Below, one piece after another: positions 24,451 to 32,400 of a DNA stretch of 32,754 nucleotides. Both the position numbers and the translations under genes were made by a program. The stretch lies in assembly GCA_021323315.1 (NCBI GenBank), contig JAJTCQ010000023.1, forward strand, positions 1 to 32,754, written 5' to 3'. The notes below the pieces were generated by a model. The model searched no databases and was not told the DNA's origin. It saw nothing but the letters and a program-made list of their open reading frames with translations. The first letter of the stretch is position 1; each line of letters begins with the position of its first letter. Source of the stretch: Gaiellaceae bacterium (lineage in GTDB: Bacteria; Actinomycetota; Thermoleophilia; Gaiellales; Gaiellaceae).

Positions 24451-25779
24451 ATGCGAGGCGCGATCGCAGCCGGTCACCCCCTCTCGGCCGAAGCGGGAGC
24501 GCGCGTCTTGCGCGAGGGTGGTAATGCCGTCGACGCGCTGTTGGCCGCTGCATTCACCGCCTTCGTCACGGAGGGCCCGCTCACCGGACCGGCGGGCGGA
24601 GGCTTCGCGCTCGTCCACGAGCCCGGCGGAGAGACGACGCTCCTGGACTGCTTCTTCGGCGTCCCTGAGCGCGGGCTCGGCGTGATGGACGAGCTCGTCA
24701 TCGACTTCGGCGACTCCGGGACACAGGTCTTCCACGTCGGCGAGGGGTCCGTCGCGGTTCCGGGGCTCCTCGCCGGGCTCGAGGAGGTCCACCGCCGCCA
24801 CGCCACGTCGGAGTGGGCCGACCTCGTCGAGCCGGCGGTGGCGCTCGCCCGGGAAGGATTCGAGCGCGACGACCCGCGCGCGTTCCTGCACCTGATCCTC
24901 GAGGGGATCCTCCTCCGCGAGGAGGGCGGACGCGGGATCTACGGCGATCCCGTGCGCGTGCACACCGCCGGTGCCGCCGCGACGATGGAACGCGTCCGCG
25001 ACGCGGGCGCGGCGATGGTGTCCGAGCTCATCCCGGAGTACGCGGACGATCTCGGCGCCTATCGTGTCCTCGAGGTCGACCCGCTCGACATCGACGTTCT
25101 CGGGCGCAAGGTTCGCTCGACACCGTCCCAGGGCGGTGGGGTCGTTCAGCGGATCCTCGAGCTTCTCGCCGAGCATGGAGAACCGACGCTCGAGGACGAG
25201 GCGCGTGCGGTCGCGGATGCCTACGGGCGGCTCGGCTCGGGGCCGCTGCCCGGGACGACCCACATCTCGACGGTCGACGGCACCGGGAGGGCGGCGGCGC
25301 TGTCGTCGACCCTCGGCTCCGGATCGGGCGTGTTCCGCGGCGGGACTCAGCTCAACAACATGCTCGGCGAGCTCGACGTCATCGGAATGCACGAGAAAGC
25401 GGCCGGCGATCGCCTCGCGAGCATGATGACGCCGACCCTTGTGCTCGACGGGGACCGGCCGGAGCTCGTGATCGGCAGCGCCGGCTCCGTGAGGCTTGCC
25501 GGAGCGATCGCACAGGTCACGTGGCGGATCCTTCGCGGTCTGCACGTGCGCGACGCGATCGACGCGCCCCGGCTGCACGTGGAACGCACGACGCTCCATC
25601 TCGAAGGCGGTTGGCCGGACGGCGAGGTCGCGACGCTTCCAGCGACCTGGGACGTCAACCGTTGGGAGGGCCGCAACCTCTTCTTCGGCGGCGTCCAGGC
25701 GGTTCACCGTTCGGCGGACGGTGCGCTCGAGGCGGCGGGAGACCCGCGTCGCGGAGGTGCCGGGATGGTCGTCGAGTGA
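24451..25779 (+). CDS. Gamma-glutamyltransferase-family protein
   Basis: 442-aa Ntn-hydrolase of the gamma-glutamyltransferase family, shorter than the usual 550-580 aa. The N-terminal part has AAGHPLSAEAGARVLREGGN followed by AVDALLAAAF, the usual opening, and GPAGGGFALVH. The nucleophilic Thr at the self-cleavage site should be in GTTHISTVD (near residue 270), followed by the small-subunit segments NNMLGE and MTPTLVLDGD. The large subunit appears reduced. No signal peptide is visible, whereas many family members are exported, so a cytoplasmic role in glutathione, mycothiol-like or gamma-glutamyl peptide turnover is possible. The stop overlaps the start of the GNAT gene by 4 nt (GTGA). Confidence 0.87.
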   Translation: MRGAIAAGHPLSAEAGARVLREGGNAVDALLAAAFTAFVTEGPLTGPAGGGFALVHEPGGETTLLDCFFGVPERGLGVMDELVIDFGDSGTQVFHVGEGSVAVPGLLAGLEEVHRRHATSEWADLVEPAVALAREGFERDDPRAFLHLILEGILLREEGGRGIYGDPVRVHTAGAAATMERVRDAGAAMVSELIPEYADDLGAYRVLEVDPLDIDVLGRKVRSTPSQGGGVVQRILELLAEHGEPTLEDEARAVADAYGRLGSGPLPGTTHISTVDGTGRAAALSSTLGSGSGVFRGGTQLNNMLGELDVIGMHEKAAGDRLASMMTPTLVLDGDRPELVIGSAGSVRLAGAIAQVTWRILRGLHVRDAIDAPRLHVERTTLHLEGGWPDGEVATLPATWDVNRWEGRNLFFGGVQAVHRSADGALEAAGDPRRGGAGMVVE

Positions 25780-26276
25780 CGATCGTGCGGCCCGCGTCAG
25801 CCGCGGACGCGCACGCGCTCGTCGAGCTCGCCGAGAGCGTCGGGCGCGAGGACGGCCGCTGGATTCTCGGGACCGGCCCGTGGCGCTCCGTCGCCGACGA
25901 GCGGCGCTACCTGCGCACGATCGACCGGCACCCCGACGCCGCGGTCTACGTGGCGGAGGACGGATCGCGGATCGTCGGACGGCTCTCGCTCGCCCGGGAC
26001 CCGCACCCCGCGAGCAGGCACGTCGCCGACCTCGGGCTCATGGTCGCCGAGAGCCATCGCCGACAGGGGGTCGGGACGATGCTGCTGGAGCAGGCCGTGT
26101 CCTGGGCCGGCGAGGCTCGTGTGCGCAAGCTCGAGCTCCACGTCTTTCCCTGGAACGAGCCGGCGCTCGCGCTGTACGAATCCTTCGGTTTCGAGCGGGA
26201 GGGCTACCGCAAGCGGCACTACGAGCGCGGCGACGAGCTCGTCGACGCCGTGCTCATGGCCTACTTCGTCGGCTAG
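25776..26276 (+). CDS. GNAT-family N-acetyltransferase
   Basis: 166-aa acetyltransferase of the GNAT fold. It opens with IVRPASAADAHALVELAE (strand 1/helix 1), has VADLGLMVAESHRRQGVGTM with the acetyl-CoA-binding RRQGVG, and ends with LALYESFGFEREGYRKRHY, the usual motif B region of RimI-like members. The GTG start overlaps the gamma-glutamyltransferase stop by GTGA, so the two are co-translated. The acceptor (protein N-terminus, amine or antibiotic) cannot be predicted. The stop shares CTAG (26273-26276) with the stop of a converging small ORF. Confidence 0.87.
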   Translation: MTIVRPASAADAHALVELAESVGREDGRWILGTGPWRSVADERRYLRTIDRHPDAAVYVAEDGSRIVGRLSLARDPHPASRHVADLGLMVAESHRRQGVGTMLLEQAVSWAGEARVRKLELHVFPWNEPALALYESFGFEREGYRKRHYERGDELVDAVLMAYFVG

Positions 26277-26398
26277 CGACGCGTGGCGGCCCGCTCCGGC
26301 ACCGAGAGCACTGCGAGGGCGCGGTAGACCATCCGCTCCCGAGCCCACGGCCGGAACCGCGAGAGCGCGAGGAGAAACGTATCGACGGGCCGCAGCAT
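26273..26398 (-). CDS. Possible 41-aa protein downstream of the coiled-coil gene
   Basis: Small ORF from ATG 26398 to a stop that shares CTAG with the GNAT stop. It begins MLRPVDTFLLALSRF and continues with WARERMVYRALAVL, one Arg/Leu-rich amphipathic helix. Codon use resembles true genes, and it begins 7 nt after the stop of the 665-aa coiled-coil gene, so it could be the second gene of that operon. Not recognised. Because it is so short it could be chance. Confidence 0.4.
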   Translation of the reverse strand: MLRPVDTFLLALSRFRPWARERMVYRALAVLSVPERAATRR

Positions 26399-26405
26399 CG
26401 CAGGG

Positions 26406-28403
26406 TCAGGGCTCGCCGGTTCGGAGCGGCACGACCGTCGCTCCTCCGGCGGCGGCCGCAGAAGGAGACTCCTCGACGGGCCGAGGTGCCTCGGCCGCAG
26501 GCGCCCGGGCGTGATGTCCTCCGACCTCCTGCTCGCCCGCCTGCGGGCCCAGCGTCTCCGACGCGCGTGCCATCTCGGCGGCGACCGTCTCCATCTCCTG
26601 GAGGCTGTCTCGCAGCCCGGCGAGAAGGTCGTCCACGGGTGCGTCCGGGGCATCCGTCGCCGGTGCCAGCTCTGCCTCGAGCCGGCGTGCGTGCACCGCA
26701 TCGTCGAGACGCGCCTCCAGCGAACGCAGTGCCACGGGCCACAGGGCCTTGGCACGCGACACCTCCTCCGCGATCGTCGCGACGCGCTGGTCGATCGCGT
26801 CGATCCGGCCGCTGAGCTCGCCGGCCGTGCGGGCGCTCGTCTCCGTTGCGTTGCGGGTCGCCGTCTCGATACGGTCGAGCCGCGCAGCCACGTCGTCCAT
26901 CGAGGTCGAGCTCAGCTCCGGGAACGCATGGAGCGCCTCGCGGATGTCATCGACGATGGACTCGATGCGCGTGCTCGACTCCGTGAAGTGGCGATGCAGG
27001 GTCGCGAGCTCGCGCTCCTTGTCACCGAGGCCGGCTGCAGCCGACTCGACGGTCGCGGCAAGCGTGTCCTGTCGCTCGGCGAGCGTCGCCAGCGCGTCGT
27101 CCGTCTTCCCGAGACGGCGATCCAGGTGCGCTTCGTCGACGCTCTGGAGCGTGTCGAGGCGCTGCGAGAGGGTCGTGAGGGCGTCGCTCGTCGCCGCGAC
27201 GCGATGAACGAGCCGCTCTTCCTGCACGGCGCGCGTGCGCTCGAGCTCTCCGAGCGTCTGGTCGTGCACGTCGAGACGCCGTGCAAGCGTCGCCAGCGCG
27301 TTGTCCGTCTTCCCGAGACGGCGATCCAGCTGCGCTTCGTCGCCGCTCTGGAGCGTGTCGAGGCGCTGCGAGAGGGTCGTGAGGGCGTCGCTCGTCGTCG
27401 CGAAGCGGTGATCGAGGCGCTCCTCCTGAGCCACACGGGTGCTCTCGAGGCTGCCGAGCCCCTCGGCAAGCACGTCGAGACGGTCCGAAAACTTCGCGAG
27501 CGCGTCGTCATGTGCCCGGAGACGTCGATCGAGCTGTTCGTCCCCGGCGTCGCCCGTACGCTCGAGGTCCCCGATCCTCTCGGCGAGTGTGTCGACGCGC
27601 GATGCCTGCGTCCCGAGCGTTTCGAGACGGTGCGACATCCGTTCGAGTGCCTCGCTCGTCTCTCCGAGCCGGCGCTCGACCTGCGACTCGTCGACGGCAC
27701 GAGTGCGGCCGAGCTCCTCGAGCGTGCGGCCGACCGCAGCGAGACGCTCCGACTGCGCCGCGAGGGCGTCGCTCGTCGCTCCGATGCGGTGCTGGAGTTG
27801 CTCTTCCGTCACTGACCTGACCTCGGCGAGGCCGTCCACCTGGTCGCGCAGCGTCGAGAGCATCGCGGCAAACTCATCCGGCGCGCGCTCCAGCCCGCTC
27901 CTCACGGCCGCCAGCTCGGCTGCGAGCACATCCATCCTTGCGGTCGTGGCCGGATGCGCGCTAGGGACCGGCGGGGCCGTGGCTGCGGCTGCGAGAGCTC
28001 CGACACGCTCGTCGAGGGCTCGTACCGCCGCGACGAGGCTCTGGACCTGCGCCGCGTTCACGCCGCCAGCGCGCTCCTTTGTGAGCGCCGCGACGGCATT
28101 CCTGAGCGAGCGGAGCTCGGTGGCGTCGACCGGGACGTCGGTCGCCGCGGCCGACTCGGCGGCTCGGCTCACCTGCTGGACGAGCCCGTGCAGGGTCTGA
28201 TCTCGTGCCTCGAGCGCCCGCTGGAGGGCGGCAATCTCGCCGTCCTTCTTCGCGATCGCGGAGGCCGTGGTCGCAACCGTGGAGGCGAGGGTGTCGACGC
28301 GCTCCTGGAGCACGTCAAGCCGCGCTACGAAGCGGTTCTCCTGCTTGGCGTCGTCCTTAGAGGACAGCAAGGTCCGTCGCGCGTTCCCTCGACGCGAGCG
28401 CAA
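26406..28403 (-). CDS. Large coiled-coil repeat protein, function unknown
   Basis: 665-aa protein, almost entirely heptad-like coiled coil made from units of the type DALTTLSQRLDTLQ / EERLDHRF / LDRRLGKTDDALATLA, repeated from about residue 190 to 450. Lower-complexity ends flank it: a TTG-started N-terminus and a Pro/Ala-rich C-terminus (APAAEAPRPVEESP). No signal peptide or membrane segment is visible. Two neighbouring units are nearly identical at DNA level (see repeat entry). TTG 28403 is the first start in the frame; TTG 28370, which gives MLSSKDDAKQENRF, has better codon use around it and may be the real one. Such proteins often scaffold polar or filamentous structures; I cannot assign a family. 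Confidence 0.75.
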   Translation of the reverse strand: MRSRRGNARRTLLSSKDDAKQENRFVARLDVLQERVDTLASTVATTASAIAKKDGEIAALQRALEARDQTLHGLVQQVSRAAESAAATDVPVDATELRSLRNAVAALTKERAGGVNAAQVQSLVAAVRALDERVGALAAAATAPPVPSAHPATTARMDVLAAELAAVRSGLERAPDEFAAMLSTLRDQVDGLAEVRSVTEEQLQHRIGATSDALAAQSERLAAVGRTLEELGRTRAVDESQVERRLGETSEALERMSHRLETLGTQASRVDTLAERIGDLERTGDAGDEQLDRRLRAHDDALAKFSDRLDVLAEGLGSLESTRVAQEERLDHRFATTSDALTTLSQRLDTLQSGDEAQLDRRLGKTDNALATLARRLDVHDQTLGELERTRAVQEERLVHRVAATSDALTTLSQRLDTLQSVDEAHLDRRLGKTDDALATLAERQDTLAATVESAAAGLGDKERELATLHRHFTESSTRIESIVDDIREALHAFPELSSTSMDDVAARLDRIETATRNATETSARTAGELSGRIDAIDQRVATIAEEVSRAKALWPVALRSLEARLDDAVHARRLEAELAPATDAPDAPVDDLLAGLRDSLQEMETVAAEMARASETLGPQAGEQEVGGHHARAPAAEAPRPVEESPSAAAAGGATVVPLRTGEP
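27099..27403. repeat. 204-bp tandem duplication within the coiled-coil gene
   Basis: 27099-27199 and 27303-27403 match at 98 of 101 positions with an offset of exactly 204 bp (68 codons), so the reading frame is kept. All three differences change an amino acid (Q/H, G/V and T/A). The sequence between the copies is less similar, which suggests that an older repeat array has been partly homogenised. Confidence 0.85.
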
Positions 28404-28439
28404 ACCGGTACGGCGAGCCGGAAGGCATCCTCAGGCGTA

Positions 28440-28560
28440 TCGGAACGCGAGCAGGCGCACTTGCTCACTCGTTTCAGTGACGTCGCGGAGCGACGTGTCC
28501 GCGAAGCGACCAGCCGGAGGGGGTCTCGGGGAACCGGCGAGGTTCCCCCAGCACCACTCG
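28440..28560. repeat. Multi-hairpin intergenic element
   Basis: Between the phosphatase and coiled-coil genes, consecutive inverted repeats occur: TCACT-cgtttc-AGTGA, ACGTCGC-gga-GCGACGT (28480-28496), and GGGGAACC-ggcga-GGTTCCCC (28528-28548), plus a near-repeat GTCCGCGAAGCGAC after the second. No T-run follows in either direction. It looks like a palindromic repetitive element or a structured RNA segment; it may also act as a terminator for the phosphatase gene. Confidence 0.55.
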
Positions 28561-28565
28561 CTGCG

Positions 28566-29030
28566 CTACAGGCCGGGCGTCCAGTCGAGCACGAAGTGGC
28601 GTTGCTCGAGCGTCTGCGGGCATCCGAGGCCTCTGGCCTCGGCGATCCGGCGCAGTGCCTCGCTCGGGTCGGCGCCGTGTCGGACCAGCCATGTCCCCAC
28701 CACGACGCCCGTCCGGCCGCAGCCCGCCCAACAGTGGACGTACACCACGCCGCCCGCCGCGAGCTCGGCGTCGATCTCGTCGAGGATCCCGACGAGCGCA
28801 ACGCGCGTCGGCACCGAGAAGTCGACGATCGGCCGGGACACGTACCGCGTGGGTGGCTCCACGTGGGCGGCATACGGCTCGAGCTCTCCCTCGTGCGTGA
28901 GGTCGACGAAGAGCGTCACGCCTTCCTCGACGAGCCGATGGACATCGTCTGCCGCCTCGGCGGACGAGACGGCGCACGGGTGCCGCCCGGCGATCAGCCG
29001 GCCGGGCTCGATCACTGTCGGCGGACGCAC
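28566..29030 (-). CDS. Dual-specificity/tyrosine-phosphatase-like protein
   Basis: 154-aa cysteine phosphatase. The P-loop VHCWAGCGRTGVVVG fits HCxxGxxRT, giving the nucleophilic Cys and the phosphate-binding Arg. The preceding PIVDFSVPT supplies the likely general-acid Asp of the family. The N-terminal VIEPGRLIAGRHP is typical of bacterial dual-specificity-phosphatase-like proteins. No signal peptide. The GTG start at 29030 has CAGACT 7 nt upstream. The gene is divergent from the 81-aa protein gene, 75 bp between starts. The substrate may be a phosphoprotein or a small phosphate ester. Confidence 0.88.
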   Translation of the reverse strand: MRPPTVIEPGRLIAGRHPCAVSSAEAADDVHRLVEEGVTLFVDLTHEGELEPYAAHVEPPTRYVSRPIVDFSVPTRVALVGILDEIDAELAAGGVVYVHCWAGCGRTGVVVGTWLVRHGADPSEALRRIAEARGLGCPQTLEQRHFVLDWTPGL

Positions 29031-29105
29031 GCGGAGGAGTCTGCCGATACCCCGTCCGGGTGGAACGTCTCAAGGCGGTGAGGAGCGCATGCCGATAGCG
29101 AGGGC

Positions 29106-29351
29106 ATGGCGCCGTCCGACACCGCTGCGGAGCTCCGAGACCGCGCGCTCGCGCTCGCGGGTGAGCTCGGCGTCGATCCAAGCGCCTGGTACATCCGCGT
29201 CCTCGAGGAGGACCAAAAGACCGGCCTCGAGCCGGACATCGGCGCGCTCGTCCGCGTGTACTGGGAGCTCCAACGGGTGACCGAGCGAGCCGATCTCCGG
29301 GACACCTGGCGTCAGCTCGCCGACCAGCTCTGGTCCGGCGCAGCAGCGTAA
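29106..29351 (+). CDS. Small hypothetical protein (81 aa)
   Basis: Short soluble protein, helical by eye, with DPSAWYIRVLEEDQKTGLEP and VRVYWELQRVTERADL near the middle and LADQLWSG near the end. Not recognised. Codon use is like genuine genes, and it is flanked by a divergent phosphatase gene and by dnaE, which starts 57 nt after it. The ATG start is the only strong candidate in the frame. Confidence 0.65.
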   Translation: MAPSDTAAELRDRALALAGELGVDPSAWYIRVLEEDQKTGLEPDIGALVRVYWELQRVTERADLRDTWRQLADQLWSGAAA

Positions 29352-29393
29352 GCGCCGCATCTCGTCCTGTCGGGAGCCGTCGGCAGCGGTTAG

Positions 29394-29399
29394 TAAGGT
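29394..29399 (+). promoter_or_regulatory. Probable -10 element for dnaE
   Basis: TAAGGT ends 9 nt before the GTG at 29409 with no Shine-Dalgarno sequence between. A transcript with a leader of only a few nucleotides is expected. Confidence 0.45.
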
Positions 29400-29408
29400 G
29401 GCCGTCCC

Positions 29409-32400
29409 GTGGCCGCACCGCCCTTCGTCCACCTTCACGTCCACTCGGAGTACTCGATCCTCGACGGGGCGTGCCGGATCCCCGGCCTCGTCGAGAAGGC
29501 CGCGCGGCTCGAGATGCCCGCCGTCTCGCTCACCGACCACGGCTCGCTGGCCGGTGCGGTGCAGCTGTTCAGGGAGGCGGGGAAAGCAGGCGTCAAGCCG
29601 ATCGTCGGCTGTGAGGTCTATGTCGCCGACGACCGGCGGGCGCAGACGAAGGGATACGCGCACCTCACGCTCCTCGCGGAGTCGAACGAGGGCTACGCGA
29701 ATCTCATCCAGCTCTCCTCGCTCGGCTACCTCGAGGGCTACTACTACAAGCCGCGCGTCGACTGGGAGCTCCTCGAGCGTCACGCGAAGGGGATCGTCGC
29801 GCTTTCGGGCTGCCTCTCCGGCCGTGTCTCGCGCGCGCTCTCCGAGAGCCGCCCCAAGGACGCGAGCGCCGATCTCGACCGGCTCGTCCAGATCTTCGGG
29901 CGTGATTCGACGTACGTCGAGATCCAGAACGCGGGGCTCGCCGAGCAGCAGCAGGTCAACCCGCAGCTGATCGCCCTCGCGAACGAGACCGGCCTTCCGC
30001 TCGTCGCGACGGGGGACGTCCACTACCTCGATGCGGACGACGCCTTCGCACACGAGGCGCTCCTCTGCATCCAGTCCGGCGACACGCTGAAGAACCCCGC
30101 TCACTGGAAGTTCGACACGAACGAGTTCTTCTTCAAGACGCCGGAGGAGATGGCGCTCGACTTCCCGGGCCTCGAGGATGCCATGGCGCGGACGCTGGAG
30201 GTCGCGGAGCGCTGCTCGGTCGAGCTCGAGCTCGGGCGGATCCTGCTGCCGACGTACCCGGTCCCCGAGGGCCGCGATTCGTTCGACTACCTCGTCCAGC
30301 TATGCGAGCAGGGGCTCGTCCGCCGTTACGGAAAGTCGTCGCCCGAGCTCACCGAGCGGCTGCGCTTCGAGCTCAAGACGGTCAAGGAGATGGGCTTCGC
30401 CGACTACTTCCTCATCGTCTGGGACTTCATCCACTTCGCGAAGCAGAACGGGATCAGCGTCGGGCCTGGACGAGGCTCGGCTGCTGGCTCGCTCGCGGCG
30501 TACTGCCTCGAGATCACCGACGTCGACCCGATGCGTTACGGCCTCCTCTTCGAGCGCTTCCTGAACCCGGCCCGCAAAGACCTGCCGGACATGGACATCG
30601 ACTTCTCGGTCGCCGGGCGCGATCGCGTCATCAACTACGTCGCCGAGAAGTACGGGCGCGACCGGGTCGCGCAGATCATCACCTTCTCCACCATGGCGGC
30701 GCGAGCGGCGATTCGCGACGCGGGCCGCGTGCTGGACATCCCGTACGGCGTCGTCGACCGGATCGCGAAGCTCGTACCGGAGGGCCCGGGCCAGACGCTC
30801 GAGGCGGGGCTGAAGCCCGGCGCCGAGCTCCGGCAGGCGGTGGACTCCGACCCGGTCGCGAAGGAGATCATCGACCTCGCCCGTCCGCTCGAGGGGCTGA
30901 CACGGGCGGACTCGATCCACGCTGCCGGCGTCGTGATCGGCGCGCAGCCGCTCATCGAGCTGGTGCCGCTGCAGCAGAAGGGTGTGGAGCAGGAGGTCGT
31001 CACGCAGGTCGGCATGAACGACGTCGTGGAGCTCGGGCTGCTCAAGATGGACTTCCTCGGCCTCCGGAACCTCGACGTCATCGACAAGGCGGTCGAGCTC
31101 GTCGGCGGCATCGACATCGGAGCGCTCCCGCTCGACGACGCGAAGACGTACGAGATGCTCGCGCGCGGGGACTCGACCGGCGTCTTCCAGTTCGAGTCGT
31201 CGGGCATGCGCGAGGCGCTCCGTTCCGTGAAGCCGACCGAGTTCGAGGATCTCATCGCCCTCGTTGCGCTCTACCGGCCCGGGCCGATGGGCTACATCCC
31301 CATGTACGCGGCGCGCAAGAACGGCCGCGAGCAGGTCTCGTACGCAGACGCGCGCCTCGAGGCGATCACGGGCCAGACGTACGCGATCTGCATCTACCAG
31401 GAGCAGTACATGCAGATCGCCAAGGAGCTGGCCGGGTTCACGCCTGCCGAGGCGGAGACGCTCCGCAAGGCCATCGGCAAGAAGATCCACGCGCTCATGG
31501 CATCCCTCAAGGACCAGTTCCTGTCGGGCTGCGCGGAGAACCAGGTCGCGCCGGGCGTCGCGCAGCAGCTGTGGAAGGACATGGAGTCCTCGCAGGACTA
31601 CTCCTTCAACAAGGCGCACGCTGCCTGCTACGCGCTCATCGCCTATCGCACGGCCTGGCTCAAGGCGAACCATCCGAAGGAGTACATGGCCGCGCTCATC
31701 TCGTCGGTGATGAATACGAAGGACCGCGTGCCGTTCTACGTCAACGCCTGCCGCGAGATGGGGATCGACGTGCTGCCACCGGACGTGAACTCGTCGCAGC
31801 AGGACTTCGCGGTCGTCGCCGGCGTCATCCACTTCGGGCTGAACGCAGTGAAGAATGTGGGCGAGGCGGCGGCCGAGGCGATCATGCGCGTCCGCGCCGA
31901 GGGAGGGGCGTTCGAGTCGATCTGGGAGCTCACCGAGCGGGTCGACCCGCAGGTGCTGAACAAGCGTGCGCTCGAGTCACTCGTGAAGTGCGGCGCGCTC
32001 GACTCGACGGGAGCCACGCGGCTCGGGATGCTGACCGCGCTCGACGCCGCGCTGGGACACGGCCAGCGTATCTCCGCGGACCGCCTTGCGGGCCAGGCCT
32101 CGATCTTCGACGGCGCCTTCGGCGAGGACGAGCCCGTCGCCGTGCAGCGTCCACCGCTCTCCACGACTGAGTTCGACGAGCGGGAGCTCCTCCGCCTCGA
32201 GAAGGAGACGCTCGGCCTCTACGTCTCGGAGCATCCGCTCGAGCGCGTCCGTGCCGAGCTGCGGCGAAAGACCGACTGTGCGCTCACGGATCTCGAGCGC
32301 CGTCGCGACGGCGAGTTCGTCACCGTCGGCGGCATCGTGTCCGGGCTCAAGCAAGTGACGACGAAGCGCGGCGAGCCGATGGTCTTCGTGACGCTCGACG

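Noticed and set aside
26598-28390. CRISPR-like array in the repeated region
   Set aside because: Repeats are degenerate, in frame and encode heptads; there are no unique spacers and no cas genes.
29398-29970. Ser/Arg-rich plus-strand ORF at the start of dnaE
   Set aside because: It is a shadow in another frame; the dnaE frame carries the PHP motifs.
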